Below are positions 14,226 to 20,623 of a DNA stretch of 31,307 bases, in pieces. Position numbers and translations under genes: made by a program. Every line of letters begins with the position of its first letter. Position 1 is the stretch's first letter. Source of the DNA: a virus; the IMG/VR virus record IMGVR_UViG_3300030202_001835, positions 1 through 31,307 of that record. One strand, written 5' to 3'. A model generated the notes under the pieces. That model was not told the DNA's origin, made no database searches, and saw only the letters and a program-made list of their open reading frames with translations.

Positions 14226-15322
14226 TTTATACCTAGTTTTAAATATTTTAAATTCTTATCCCAAAATTTTGTTTTTTCGAGCTCAGCAAATATGCCAAAT
14301 GATTTGCTTAAATACCATCCAGCAACTACTCCATAATTGTAATCAATCCAATTATTTTTATCTACATGGAGCTCATATGAAAAATCCTCATTGCCATAAA
14401 TATGCTCATGAATTGGATATATTGAAGCCCATGCATGCATATAAAAATTATCTTTGAAAGTATAATAATCAGCTCCAAAAACTCCAGATAATGTTGCTAA
14501 TGTTCCGATCTTATCCAGCTCCTCAGCATTATAAGCATTAACTATTTTCCAATAATGATTTGCTCTAAAATCTTGATCTGTATCAGCAATTCTATCTCCA
14601 TTTGGATTAGTCCACCACCAATCAGCATTATCTATAACTCCATCATTATCATAATCAATGCTATAATAATGATCTGTAAATCCTCGATCATAGGCTAGAT
14701 CCCACCAGGGATTATTTTCTAAATAATCATCAATTGGTAAATAACCAAATGGCAAATGAGTTCTAACTACTGATCCCAGGCTTAATGATAGTTTTTTGTT
14801 TTTACCTATTGGCAATCTGAATCTCAGATCTAATGCCTGGTAATCTAAATTGATCAATCCGTTTTGTTGATACTCACCTTTGATCATCCAGTAGTTGGCC
14901 ATATATCTCATAAAATATTTTTGAGATGTATATTCTCTGCCTTGTTGTTTTCCTTTGCTATATTGAGCCTGGTATTCCCATCCAGAAACTGCCCCAATAT
15001 TTGATGATAATCCATAAGATTGCTCAGATCCATCATACCATTTTCTGGCCTTATTTTCATAATCATATCTGGCAATTTTTCTGATCCCAAAATTCATGAT
15101 ATAATCATTTTCAACTTCTGGAGATACATTTATAACCTCTCCTCCCTGTGTTACAAAATATCTCTCTGGTTGAAATAATGGGCTATTCTCTGAATGGCTT
15201 GCATAAAGAGTTGAATATTTAAAAAAGTTTGTAACCCATTTAAATTTTTTCTTATTGTTTTCTTGGGCTGTTATATTGAACACCAGGAACAAAGTAAACA
15301 GCATTGTTATTATTTTTTTCAT
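14213..15322 (-). CDS. Secreted outer-membrane barrel-like protein
   Basis: A 369-residue protein with an N-terminal signal peptide (MKKIITMLFTLFLVFNITAQ) cleaved before or after Gln20, the Bacteroidetes pattern. The mature part is dense in aromatic residues and alternating beta strands, and ends LKLGINWQL, like an outer-membrane barrel. Residues 223-234 (DYDNDGVIDNAD) form an EF-hand-like calcium loop, followed by NGDRIADTDQD at 241-251, as in thrombospondin-type repeats. It is encoded within the lysis cassette. Possible roles are outer-membrane disruption at lysis, superinfection exclusion or alteration of the infected cell surface; sequence alone does not choose. Confidence 0.65.
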   Translation of the reverse strand: MKKIITMLFTLFLVFNITAQENNKKKFKWVTNFFKYSTLYASHSENSPLFQPERYFVTQGGEVINVSPEVENDYIMNFGIRKIARYDYENKARKWYDGSEQSYGLSSNIGAVSGWEYQAQYSKGKQQGREYTSQKYFMRYMANYWMIKGEYQQNGLINLDYQALDLRFRLPIGKNKKLSLSLGSVVRTHLPFGYLPIDDYLENNPWWDLAYDRGFTDHYYSIDYDNDGVIDNADWWWTNPNGDRIADTDQDFRANHYWKIVNAYNAEELDKIGTLATLSGVFGADYYTFKDNFYMHAWASIYPIHEHIYGNEDFSYELHVDKNNWIDYNYGVVAGWYLSKSFGIFAELEKTKFWDKNLKYLKLGINWQL

Positions 15323-15698
15323 ATCCTCCTAAATTTAAATCTAATTTTTTATAATGTTTTTTTTTCTCAAATAATGGGATGGTTAAACTTATGCTCAACC
15401 CTCCCAATGTTGTTGCTAATATATCATCATGATCAACATAACCATCAAAATATTTTGCATCAATTAATTCCTTGCCAACTCCAGCCATAAATGATGTACA
15501 TAATCCACTCCAAAAAGCTAATTTTTTATCTCCTGTTTTATAATATGCATAAGTATAGGCAGATCCTCCAATTATAAATCCTCCAAGATAATGGAGCTCA
15601 TGATCTTTTTTTATTTGAGCATTAGCATCCATGATCATTAGAATTAAAATTTGGAAGATAATAATCCATCTATTTCTTTTTGCATTATTCCAATACAT
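15252..15698 (-). CDS. Secreted or membrane protein of the DxxxH / GKExxD type
   Basis: A 148-residue protein with an N-terminal hydrophobic signal (11-27) that ends DANAQ, consistent with cleavage before Gln28. The mature part carries DHELHYLGGFIIGG (32-45), GVGKELIDAK (73-82) and DHDDILATTLGG (89-100), the same ordered motifs as the small membrane protein at 2026-2286. It resembles the YfiM-like group of small envelope proteins of uncertain function. The start overlaps the end of the thioredoxin-like gene by 55 bases, and its end overlaps the barrel-like protein gene by 71 bases. An internal ATG at 15636-15638 would leave an incomplete signal. Confidence 0.65.
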   Translation of the reverse strand: MYWNNAKRNRWIIIFQILILMIMDANAQIKKDHELHYLGGFIIGGSAYTYAYYKTGDKKLAFWSGLCTSFMAGVGKELIDAKYFDGYVDHDDILATTLGGLSISLTIPLFEKKKHYKKLDLNLGGYEKNNNNAVYFVPGVQYNSPRKQ

Positions 15699-15985
15699 TC
15701 ATCATCCAGTTTTAAGCTGATTCCAGCCTCAATTCTTTTTATCTCTTTGCCATTTTGATATAAAATCAGAGTTGGCAAATACTCAATATTTTCCTTTGCA
15801 AATATTTCCCCATGTTTTTCTAGATCAAACTCATGAATATTATATGATCTAAAACTTTTTAGATCTATTTCACCATCAGAACAAAATTCAGCTGAAAATT
15901 GAACAATGCTGATTCCATCCTTATAGTTTTGCCCAGTAATATTTAGGGTAAATAAAAAAAATGCAATTATGAATAAGTTTCTCAT
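15644..15985 (-). CDS. Secreted thioredoxin-like protein without a CxxC site
   Basis: A 113-residue protein. A signal peptide (1-18, ending NITGQ) precedes a thioredoxin-like domain: IVQFSAEF (27-34) corresponds to the strand before the active site and YLPTLILYQNGKEIKRIEAG (69-88) to the cis-Pro turn (Pro71) and last strands. Only Cys35 remains where CxxC would be, so a redox role is unlikely. Similar proteins without the active site exist in flavobacteria. It would lie in the periplasm or at the outer membrane. It is the first of three consecutive secreted proteins of this cassette. Confidence 0.7.
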   Translation of the reverse strand: MRNLFIIAFFLFTLNITGQNYKDGISIVQFSAEFCSDGEIDLKSFRSYNIHEFDLEKHGEIFAKENIEYLPTLILYQNGKEIKRIEAGISLKLDDECIGIMQKEIDGLLSSKF

Positions 15986-16290
15986 TTTACTTTTTTAGAG
16001 ATCTCATATAGCCTCTCATCAATCTTATTGAGAGATTCTTTAACCTCAACAACATCAGCCTTGATCCCATTTACATCTACCTCTAATTTCTCAATAATTT
16101 TTCTGGTGAGCTGATCCTTAAAACCAAACTCAACCTCAGTAACCTCTGGAACTGGCAATTCTTTTGCTTCAGCAATATCTGCCTTTAAAGTGAAATAAGT
16201 TGTTGCCAGGGAAATAGTAAATCCAATAATGATCCCAATTGTTTTTAGATCCAGGGTTACCTTTGATTCTTCTGAAATTTCTGTTGCCAT
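15982..16290 (-). CDS. Membrane-anchored coiled-coil protein
   Basis: A 102-residue protein with an acidic N-terminus, one hydrophobic span (about 17-35, IGIIIGFTISLATTYFTL), a Pro/Glu hinge and a long heptad-type helix to the C-terminus (ending LYEISKKVK). It overlaps both neighbours by one to four bases. In flavobacterial phages such proteins often sit in lysis cassettes; the layout recalls an inner-membrane spanin or an XhlA-like helper, but the family is not recognisable. Confidence 0.6.
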   Translation of the reverse strand: MATEISEESKVTLDLKTIGIIIGFTISLATTYFTLKADIAEAKELPVPEVTEVEFGFKDQLTRKIIEKLEVDVNGIKADVVEVKESLNKIDERLYEISKKVK

Positions 16291-16742
16291 TAGTTCTCCA
16301 TTGTTTTAAAATTAATATCAATTACAGATCTAACATAAAAACCATCAGATCTCTGTTCTTGGAAGAAATTAATATTATCTAGTTCAACAGAGTAAATTTT
16401 AAATCCTGTTGTTCCAGAAAACCATGGAGCATTTCCCCTGGCTATAATTACATCCATTAAATTATCTGAGATTAAATTGCATTGCTTATCTCCTCCAGAT
16501 GTTTTTGCTGATCTTGTATGAACTTCAAATGTTATAATATTATCAGTTCCATATGCATCCCTATTAACAGCTGAGGATTTTGATTGGTTAGATCTTATGT
16601 AAATATACGGATAACTTTGATTAGGGAGGATCTTGTTTGTAAATTGAATTGTTTGCCCTCCAATAGCATTATCAAGAGTATCTCTAACAAGAAAACTCTG
16701 ATCAAATATTTTTTTGCGAATTTGTGCCTGTAAATTTCTCAT
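16290..16742 (-). CDS. Tail terminator / DUF3168-like protein
   Basis: A 150-residue protein with the beta-alpha pattern of the DUF3168 tail-completion family: an N-terminal helix (MRNLQAQIRKKIFDQSF), then IQFTNKILPNQSYPYIYIRSNQS, a strand IITFEVHTRSAK and a helix ISDNLMDVI, ending with a strand YVRSVIDINFK. These proteins cap the end of the tail tube to stop growth and join it to the head. It overlaps the preceding gp10-like gene by four bases. The location, one gene after the gp10-like gene, is the standard one. Confidence 0.7.
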   Translation of the reverse strand: MRNLQAQIRKKIFDQSFLVRDTLDNAIGGQTIQFTNKILPNQSYPYIYIRSNQSKSSAVNRDAYGTDNIITFEVHTRSAKTSGGDKQCNLISDNLMDVIIARGNAPWFSGTTGFKIYSVELDNINFFQEQRSDGFYVRSVIDINFKTMEN

Positions 16743-17239
16743 TTTCTCCAGATGTTTTTAATTCTTGTTTGAATGTTTTTAAATAGAATATCAAAATTCT
16801 TGCTCGCTGAGGGGAATAGATGGGGCTTAGCTGGGATATTTATTGGCAAGGTTATAGTTCTCCATTCTCCATCAATTTGAACTCTCCTGGAGCCTGTTTT
16901 TCCTTGCCCTTTAAATTGCATTGCATAGGATTCTGGGATCCCTAATTTTGTGAGCTCGCTTGTATCAACAAATGCTCCAGTTCCAAATTCAATAAATGGA
17001 GCATATAATTTTGTATTATAAACTCTAGCTGTATTTCCATCTCTTTCTGGAAAATAACTTTGAGATAATTTACCAGTTTTTTTTGGGGCTAATGCTGAGG
17101 CATCTTTTGCTGTATGCATTGCCCAGGCTCCAACTTCTGAGGATAGCCCTCCCTTATCCAGTTTCTCTAGTTTCTTCATGGATGATGTTAGATTTGCCAT
17201 ATCCTGGGGATTAATTCTTATGTATGTATCTTTAGCCAT
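16739..17239 (-). CDS. HK97 gp10-like tail component
   Basis: A 166-residue protein that contains the family pattern of HK97 gp10: APKKTGKLSQSYFPERDG in the middle and YAPFIEFGTGAFVDT, followed by IPAKPHLFPSASKNFDILF towards the C-terminus. Family members act at the head-tail junction or as tail completion proteins during assembly. The start overlaps the head closure gene stop by one base, and its stop overlaps the next gene by four bases, forming a coupled connector block. Confidence 0.85.
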   Translation of the reverse strand: MAKDTYIRINPQDMANLTSSMKKLEKLDKGGLSSEVGAWAMHTAKDASALAPKKTGKLSQSYFPERDGNTARVYNTKLYAPFIEFGTGAFVDTSELTKLGIPESYAMQFKGQGKTGSRRVQIDGEWRTITLPINIPAKPHLFPSASKNFDILFKNIQTRIKNIWRK

Positions 17240-17592
17240 TATGGATTAATCATTGTTATTAATTTAGCCTCAACAAAATACTTATATTTTGATTCGTATA
17301 TAGATTCAATTTGATACTTTTGCCCATCTTTTAAAACAAAACAATCACTAGAAAAATTTGTACTCATTAAGGGATATATATCATTTTTCCTAAATGTAGC
17401 TGTAACAGATTCGTATTGAATAGATCTGCCCTCATCATCATTAACATCTCCTCCAGTTGGATCCCATTTACACCAAACAAATTTTGCATTTTGCCCTCCA
17501 GTTTCTTCATTATATCCACCATAGCCACCATCCCCAAAATTTTCAAATTGAGCAACCTTAACTCTTTCATTTAGATCCCCAGGCTGTAACAT
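17239..17592 (-). CDS. Head closure (head-tail adaptor) protein
   Basis: A 117-residue small barrel of the SPP1 gp16/HK97 gp7 type. Signs are the N-terminal LNERVKV, the Gly-rich loop DGGYGGYNEETGG, the FVWCKWDPTGGDVNDDEGR segment and the final YKYFVEAKLI strand. Such adaptors bind under the connector and close the DNA channel. The start overlaps the connector stop by one base. Confidence 0.8.
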   Translation of the reverse strand: MLQPGDLNERVKVAQFENFGDGGYGGYNEETGGQNAKFVWCKWDPTGGDVNDDEGRSIQYESVTATFRKNDIYPLMSTNFSSDCFVLKDGQKYQIESIYESKYKYFVEAKLITMINP

Positions 17593-18140
17593 TATATAAA
17601 AGGAGTTTTATATTTATCCAGCAATTGCATAGTATTCCCAGGTAAAATATTTACAGCTTTTCCAGCAATAAAATCAGATCTGTAATCATAAAGATTTGCA
17701 ATCATTTTAAATAGGATCATTTTAAATTGTTGAGTAACAGCTCCAGTTGTTTGATAATCAATCAGAATATCTGTTAAATTAGGATCATTGAATTTGATCT
17801 GGCTTTTTCTTGTGCCTAAAAATTCATAATCATCAATTGTGTTATTATCCATATCTTTTACTGAATGAATTGTCATATCCAAAGATCCAATATTTTCATT
17901 TGCAAATGGTAAAATAACAACTCCATCATATGGCAAAGAGCTTAAAAAAAGTTTTCTCCTTTTAGCTATAAAATCAATGCCAGCATAATTCTCAGCACAA
18001 TCTGAGGCATATTGCCTAATGTCCTCTAACAATGTATCATCAGTTGTATTTTCTATTCTTAAATAGTTTTTAATCTCACTTATTGGGCAAATAGATCCAA
18101 TGCTCCCAATGATAGAATGTACCTCCATTTGATCCATCAT
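17592..18140 (-). CDS. gp6-like head-tail connector
   Basis: A 182-residue helical protein. The N-terminal LRIENTTDDTLLEDIRQYASDCAENYAG (27-54) is the hallmark of the HK97 gp6/phage connector family, with a beta insertion (GVVILPF...IGSLD) and a C-terminal helical part with LFKMIANLYDYRSD. It forms the ring below the portal. The start overlaps the EF-hand gene stop by four bases. Confidence 0.85.
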   Translation of the reverse strand: MMDQMEVHSIIGSIGSICPISEIKNYLRIENTTDDTLLEDIRQYASDCAENYAGIDFIAKRRKLFLSSLPYDGVVILPFANENIGSLDMTIHSVKDMDNNTIDDYEFLGTRKSQIKFNDPNLTDILIDYQTTGAVTQQFKMILFKMIANLYDYRSDFIAGKAVNILPGNTMQLLDKYKTPFI

Positions 18141-18355
18141 AGCTCATCAGTATTTATTGATGCATTAAATTCCTCCTCACTTATAACCCCATCATTATTA
18201 GCATCTATTTTAGCAAAACCTTTTTTCTTTTGAACTTTTGATGCCCATCCTTTTGAACACCATTTTTCAGCAACCTTTTTTGGAACATCATATTCCTCTC
18301 CCTCTTTATATACTTTTTTGGAGCTGATGATGTCCGATTCGATTATAATTTTCAT
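18137..18355 (-). CDS. Small head protein with an EF-hand loop
   Basis: A 72-residue protein. The N-terminal part (MKIIIESDIISSKKVYKEGEEYDVP and KWCSKGWASKV) is the small domain often found just before gp6-type connectors. The C-terminus holds a complete EF-hand calcium loop, DANNDGVISEEE (51-62), with Asp51, Asn53, Asp55, Gly56 and Glu62 in canonical positions. It overlaps the connector gene by four bases, so expression is coupled. A structural calcium site at the head-tail junction is a reasonable inference; a single EF-hand may need a partner to bind calcium well. Confidence 0.7.
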   Translation of the reverse strand: MKIIIESDIISSKKVYKEGEEYDVPKKVAEKWCSKGWASKVQKKKGFAKIDANNDGVISEEEFNASINTDEL

Positions 18356-18381
18356 GATATTTAAATTTATTGTAAAAATAC

Positions 18382-18414
18382 AAAAAAAGAGCCAGATGAA
18401 ATTCCAGCTCTTTT
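18382..18414 (-). terminator. Rho-independent terminator after the nuclease gene
   Basis: Minus-strand AAAAGAGCTGG pairs with CTGGCTCTTTT around AATTTCAT and is followed by seven T. It stands 33 bases after the nuclease stop and just before the connector gene block, which then needs its own promoter or read-through. Confidence 0.8.
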
Positions 18415-18446
18415 AAACCAATACAAAATAAACCAATTATGAAAAC

Positions 18447-18824
18447 TCAGTTAATTGATGCAAAGTTATTAAAATTTTTTTTGTACTTCCCCCCTGGAGT
18501 TATTTTAACGGATTTCATTTTGCCATCATTTTTAACAATATAAAATCCTCCATGATCATGAACTAATATTGCAAAATAATCAACTTCATTTAGATCATAA
18601 GGCCTATGCCTATCTAACATCATTTGGATCCCAGTTCTATTTTCCTGGGTATAAGCATTTGGTTTTTTTGATTTTACCTGGATCTTTACAATCCTGGATC
18701 CTGTATCAACCAGGAGATCATATCTGCATGAATCAATCATGGGTTTTGATACAATATATCCCAGCTCCATGAATTTAAGAGCAACAGAATATTCAGCATG
18801 GCATCCCTGGAGATTGCAATTCAT
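18447..18824 (-). CDS. Stand-alone PD-(D/E)XK nuclease
   Basis: A 125-residue protein with the pattern of the small PD-(D/E)XK family related to intron-homing endonucleases: Glu11 in the first helix (GCHAEYSVALKFMELGY), SCRYDLLV with Asp36, and the strand IVKIQVKSK with the Q-x-K pair Gln49-Lys51. The gene stands alone between the capsid transcript and the connector genes, with a palindrome ahead and a terminator behind, so it looks like an inserted cassette. It could act as a free-standing homing nuclease or a DNA-processing enzyme. No intron is seen next to it and the capsid gene is intact. Confidence 0.75.
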   Translation of the reverse strand: MNCNLQGCHAEYSVALKFMELGYIVSKPMIDSCRYDLLVDTGSRIVKIQVKSKKPNAYTQENRTGIQMMLDRHRPYDLNEVDYFAILVHDHGGFYIVKNDGKMKSVKITPGGKYKKNFNNFASIN

Positions 18825-18837
18825 TTGGCTAGTTTTC

Positions 18838-18858
18838 TAAGATCTTGAATAGATCTTA
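18838..18858 (-). promoter_or_regulatory. Inverted repeat in front of the nuclease gene
   Basis: TAAGATCT, five bases, AGATCTTA: a perfect 8-bp inverted repeat that ends 13 bases before the nuclease ATG. It could be an operator or an RNA hairpin near the start site. Confidence 0.5.
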
Positions 18859-18905
18859 AAGTTAAGAATTTTAAAACTAACCTCTATAAAATTGAAAAGA
18901 GCTTG

Positions 18906-18924
18906 AAAAAACTCTCTTAGAGTT
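18906..18924 (-). terminator. Terminator of the putative structured RNA
   Basis: Minus-strand AACTCT-AAG-AGAGTT is a perfect 6-bp hairpin with a 3-base loop that runs into TTTTTT. It would end a transcript from the box at 19103-19110. Confidence 0.65.
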
Positions 18925-19097
18925 GGCCGATTTTAGTAATATCAGATCTTTGATACCCCGAAGGGCTCAAAGAAAAGAGGGAAAACCAAAAACTTCCAAC
19001 ACGCCCAGAGTTGATTCTTGCTCTTTTCTAGTTCACTAAGGAATTGGGAGTTCCCCACGATCAATTAACTCTCCCACCGAATTAGAGGATCAATGAA
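18906..19097 (-). ncRNA. Putative structured RNA behind the major capsid gene
   Basis: About 190 bases without a credible ORF but with nested complementary segments on the minus strand: 19090-19098 with 19031-19039 (9 bp, two wobble pairs); TGGGAG/CTCCCA inside it (19071-19076 with 19045-19050); 19021-19029 with 18971-18979 (9 bp, perfect); a hairpin at 18948-18972 with CTTTGA/TCAAAG and an inner CCC-TTCG-GGG, the extra-stable cUUCGg type; and a terminator at 18906-18924. A TATATTTG box lies just upstream. It does not match a group I intron, tRNA or riboswitch that I know. Function unknown. Confidence 0.55.
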
Positions 19098-19102
19098 CAT
19101 CA

Positions 19103-19126
19103 CAAATATACAAAATAAATTATTAA
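19103..19126 (-). promoter_or_regulatory. Phage promoter element, copy B
   Basis: TATATTTG preceded by AATTTATTTTG, matching 23 of 24 bases with the element ahead of tail-tube copy 2. It would drive the structured RNA and perhaps the nuclease. Confidence 0.55.
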
Positions 19127-19136
19127 TGAAAACAGG

Positions 19137-19160
19137 GATGGCTAGTATAAACCAGCCATC
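19137..19160 (-). other. Strong 9-bp hairpin in the untranslated region
   Basis: Minus-strand GATGGCTGG pairs with CTAGCCATC (one wobble) around TTTATA, followed by CCTGTTTTC. It separates the two halves of the untranslated region and may be a weak terminator or the last element of a longer RNA. Confidence 0.55.
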
Positions 19161-19164
19161 TCCA

Positions 19165-19370
19165 ACATAAAAAAAAATAAGTACAGATCAAGTAGTTCTC
19201 CGAACATTAAATTCCCTTAGCATGGATCCCTAGAGATCCCAGGAGTTTAACTCAATTAGATCAGTTAGATCTGATTGATTTTATTTACTGATCAGAATGG
19301 TTTTTTTGCCATCCCCTTTACTGGAATCTAGCCTGTAAACAAACTCAATGCTAAGCAATCAAATTCCATT
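19165..19370 (-). ncRNA. Second putative RNA segment
   Basis: About 200 untranslated bases behind a TATCTTTG box. The minus strand starts with a perfect CTCAATG/CATTGAG hairpin (19367-19373 with 19344-19350), then GGATGG/CCATTC around an A-run, a TTTAC/GTAAA helix, and several GATC-containing inverted repeats, ending in a run of nine T (about 19171-19179). It may be a separate RNA or the first half of one molecule of about 470 bases that ends at 18906. Evidence is weaker than for the second half. Confidence 0.35.
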
Positions 19371-19374
19371 GAGG

Positions 19375-19382
19375 CAAAGATA
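19375..19382 (-). promoter_or_regulatory. TATCTTTG box after the capsid terminator
   Basis: A TAnnTTTG match directly after the capsid-gene terminator, with no TTG at the usual distance. It would start the first RNA segment at its perfect hairpin. Confidence 0.35.
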
Positions 19383-19383
19383 T

Positions 19384-19411
19384 AAAAAAAAGCCCATTTT
19401 AAAAATGAGCT
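19384..19411 (-). terminator. Rho-independent terminator of the capsid transcript
   Basis: Minus-strand AGCTCATTTT pairs with AAAATGGGCT (one wobble), followed by eight T. It lies about 27 bases after the major capsid stop and isolates the highly expressed head genes from what follows. Confidence 0.85.
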
Positions 19412-19437
19412 TTTTCTTAAAAATAATTAGTGATTAA

Positions 19438-20616
19438 TTATACAGAAATTGCAGTTATTGCTGTACTGAAAGTACCTTGAACAAATGCATTTGGATTATA
19501 GTTAGTTAATGCAACTCTTTCCTTAACTCTGATTGTAACAAATCCCTCTCTAACATTGATTCCATCCTCTCTATAAATGCCAAGGCTTATGCCCTCTCTC
19601 ACCCATAGCTGAGATCCCATTGCAAAGTTACCTACTAAGAATTTTCCAGCAGTACATGCAGTATTTAAGATCACAGGAACACCCATGAAATTAGGCTGTA
19701 AGCCAGCATATACTTGATCTTTTAAATATTGATTAGTAGTATCTTTTAATAATAGGATTTTATGAAAATCTGTTGGATTTAATACAATGTAATCAGCTTG
19801 ATAGTTAGCTAATGCTAGCTGATTCATTGATGCAACTAATACATCAAATTCATTAGCATTAGATACAGCTCCAGCAAATGATCCAGCTGAGAAAGCTGTA
19901 CCATCAGTAAATAATCCAGATAGATTTGGGTTTGATCCGTTACCATTTAAGATCTGAGTATCTTCTACTGCCATGATCTTAGATGGAACTCTTGCAGATA
20001 AATAAGAAACTAATTGCTTATAATCATCCATCATCTCCTCAGAAACTCTCAAATAAGTTCCTAATTTTCTAACATTTGCATCCTTTGCCTCTAATTCAAA
20101 ATCAGTTTGGCCAAGAGTTGCTCCCTCTTGCTTAAATGATGCTCCATCAGAATATGCAGTTTCTTTTACATATCTAACAACATCAGAATCAGTTGATCCA
20201 ATAGGTAAGATCTCTCTAATGTGAGATGGCTTAGCTGGATCAAATTTTACTCCATCAACTCTAGTTGGAGCAATAACATCTCCTGTAAAATCTGAGCTGA
20301 TTTTCATATCAGCCTTTAATATTAATTCTGCATTCCCATTCTTTTTATAAGAATCTAATCCACCATCTTCAATAGCTTTTTCTAATGCAGATTTGAAGCT
20401 CATAGGAGCCTCAGCTTTAGCCTCAAATGCTTTTTTATTGATCATTTCAGCATCATCTAATCTCTTAGCCATAGCCTCGATTTTAGTTTCAACCTCTTGA
20501 ACTTTGTTTGCATTATCAGCCTTAATAGTTTCAACTACTTCCATAGATTTTGTTTCAATTTTAGAATCTATTTCACCAGCTAAACTATCTAACGAATTTT
20601 TTAATTCTTCATTCAT
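19438..20616 (-). CDS. Major capsid protein, HK97 fold
   Basis: A 392-residue major capsid protein. Residues 1-75 form a charged coiled coil, the scaffolding delta domain that the prohead protease removes. The mature part starts about residue 100 and shows the HK97 pattern: HIREILPIGSTDSDVVRYVKET, then SFKQEGATLGQTDFELEAKDANVRKLGTYLRVSEEM (E-loop and spine helix start), a P-domain, and a C-terminal NVREGFVTIRVKERVALTNYNP. It follows the protease by seven bases and is followed by a strong terminator. The usual protease-capsid order supports the call. No cross-linking Lys-Asn pair can be assigned with certainty. Confidence 0.92.
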   Translation of the reverse strand: MNEELKNSLDSLAGEIDSKIETKSMEVVETIKADNANKVQEVETKIEAMAKRLDDAEMINKKAFEAKAEAPMSFKSALEKAIEDGGLDSYKKNGNAELILKADMKISSDFTGDVIAPTRVDGVKFDPAKPSHIREILPIGSTDSDVVRYVKETAYSDGASFKQEGATLGQTDFELEAKDANVRKLGTYLRVSEEMMDDYKQLVSYLSARVPSKIMAVEDTQILNGNGSNPNLSGLFTDGTAFSAGSFAGAVSNANEFDVLVASMNQLALANYQADYIVLNPTDFHKILLLKDTTNQYLKDQVYAGLQPNFMGVPVILNTACTAGKFLVGNFAMGSQLWVREGISLGIYREDGINVREGFVTIRVKERVALTNYNPNAFVQGTFSTAITAISV

Positions 20617-20623
20617 GATAATT

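Noticed and set aside
18906-19382. tRNA genes
   Set aside because: No cloverleaf with a T-loop of the GTTCRA type and acceptor pairing could be made on either strand.
18825-19437. Group I intron or intron-encoded homing endonuclease in the capsid gene
   Set aside because: The capsid gene is intact and ends in its own terminator, and I could not find the conserved group I core segments.
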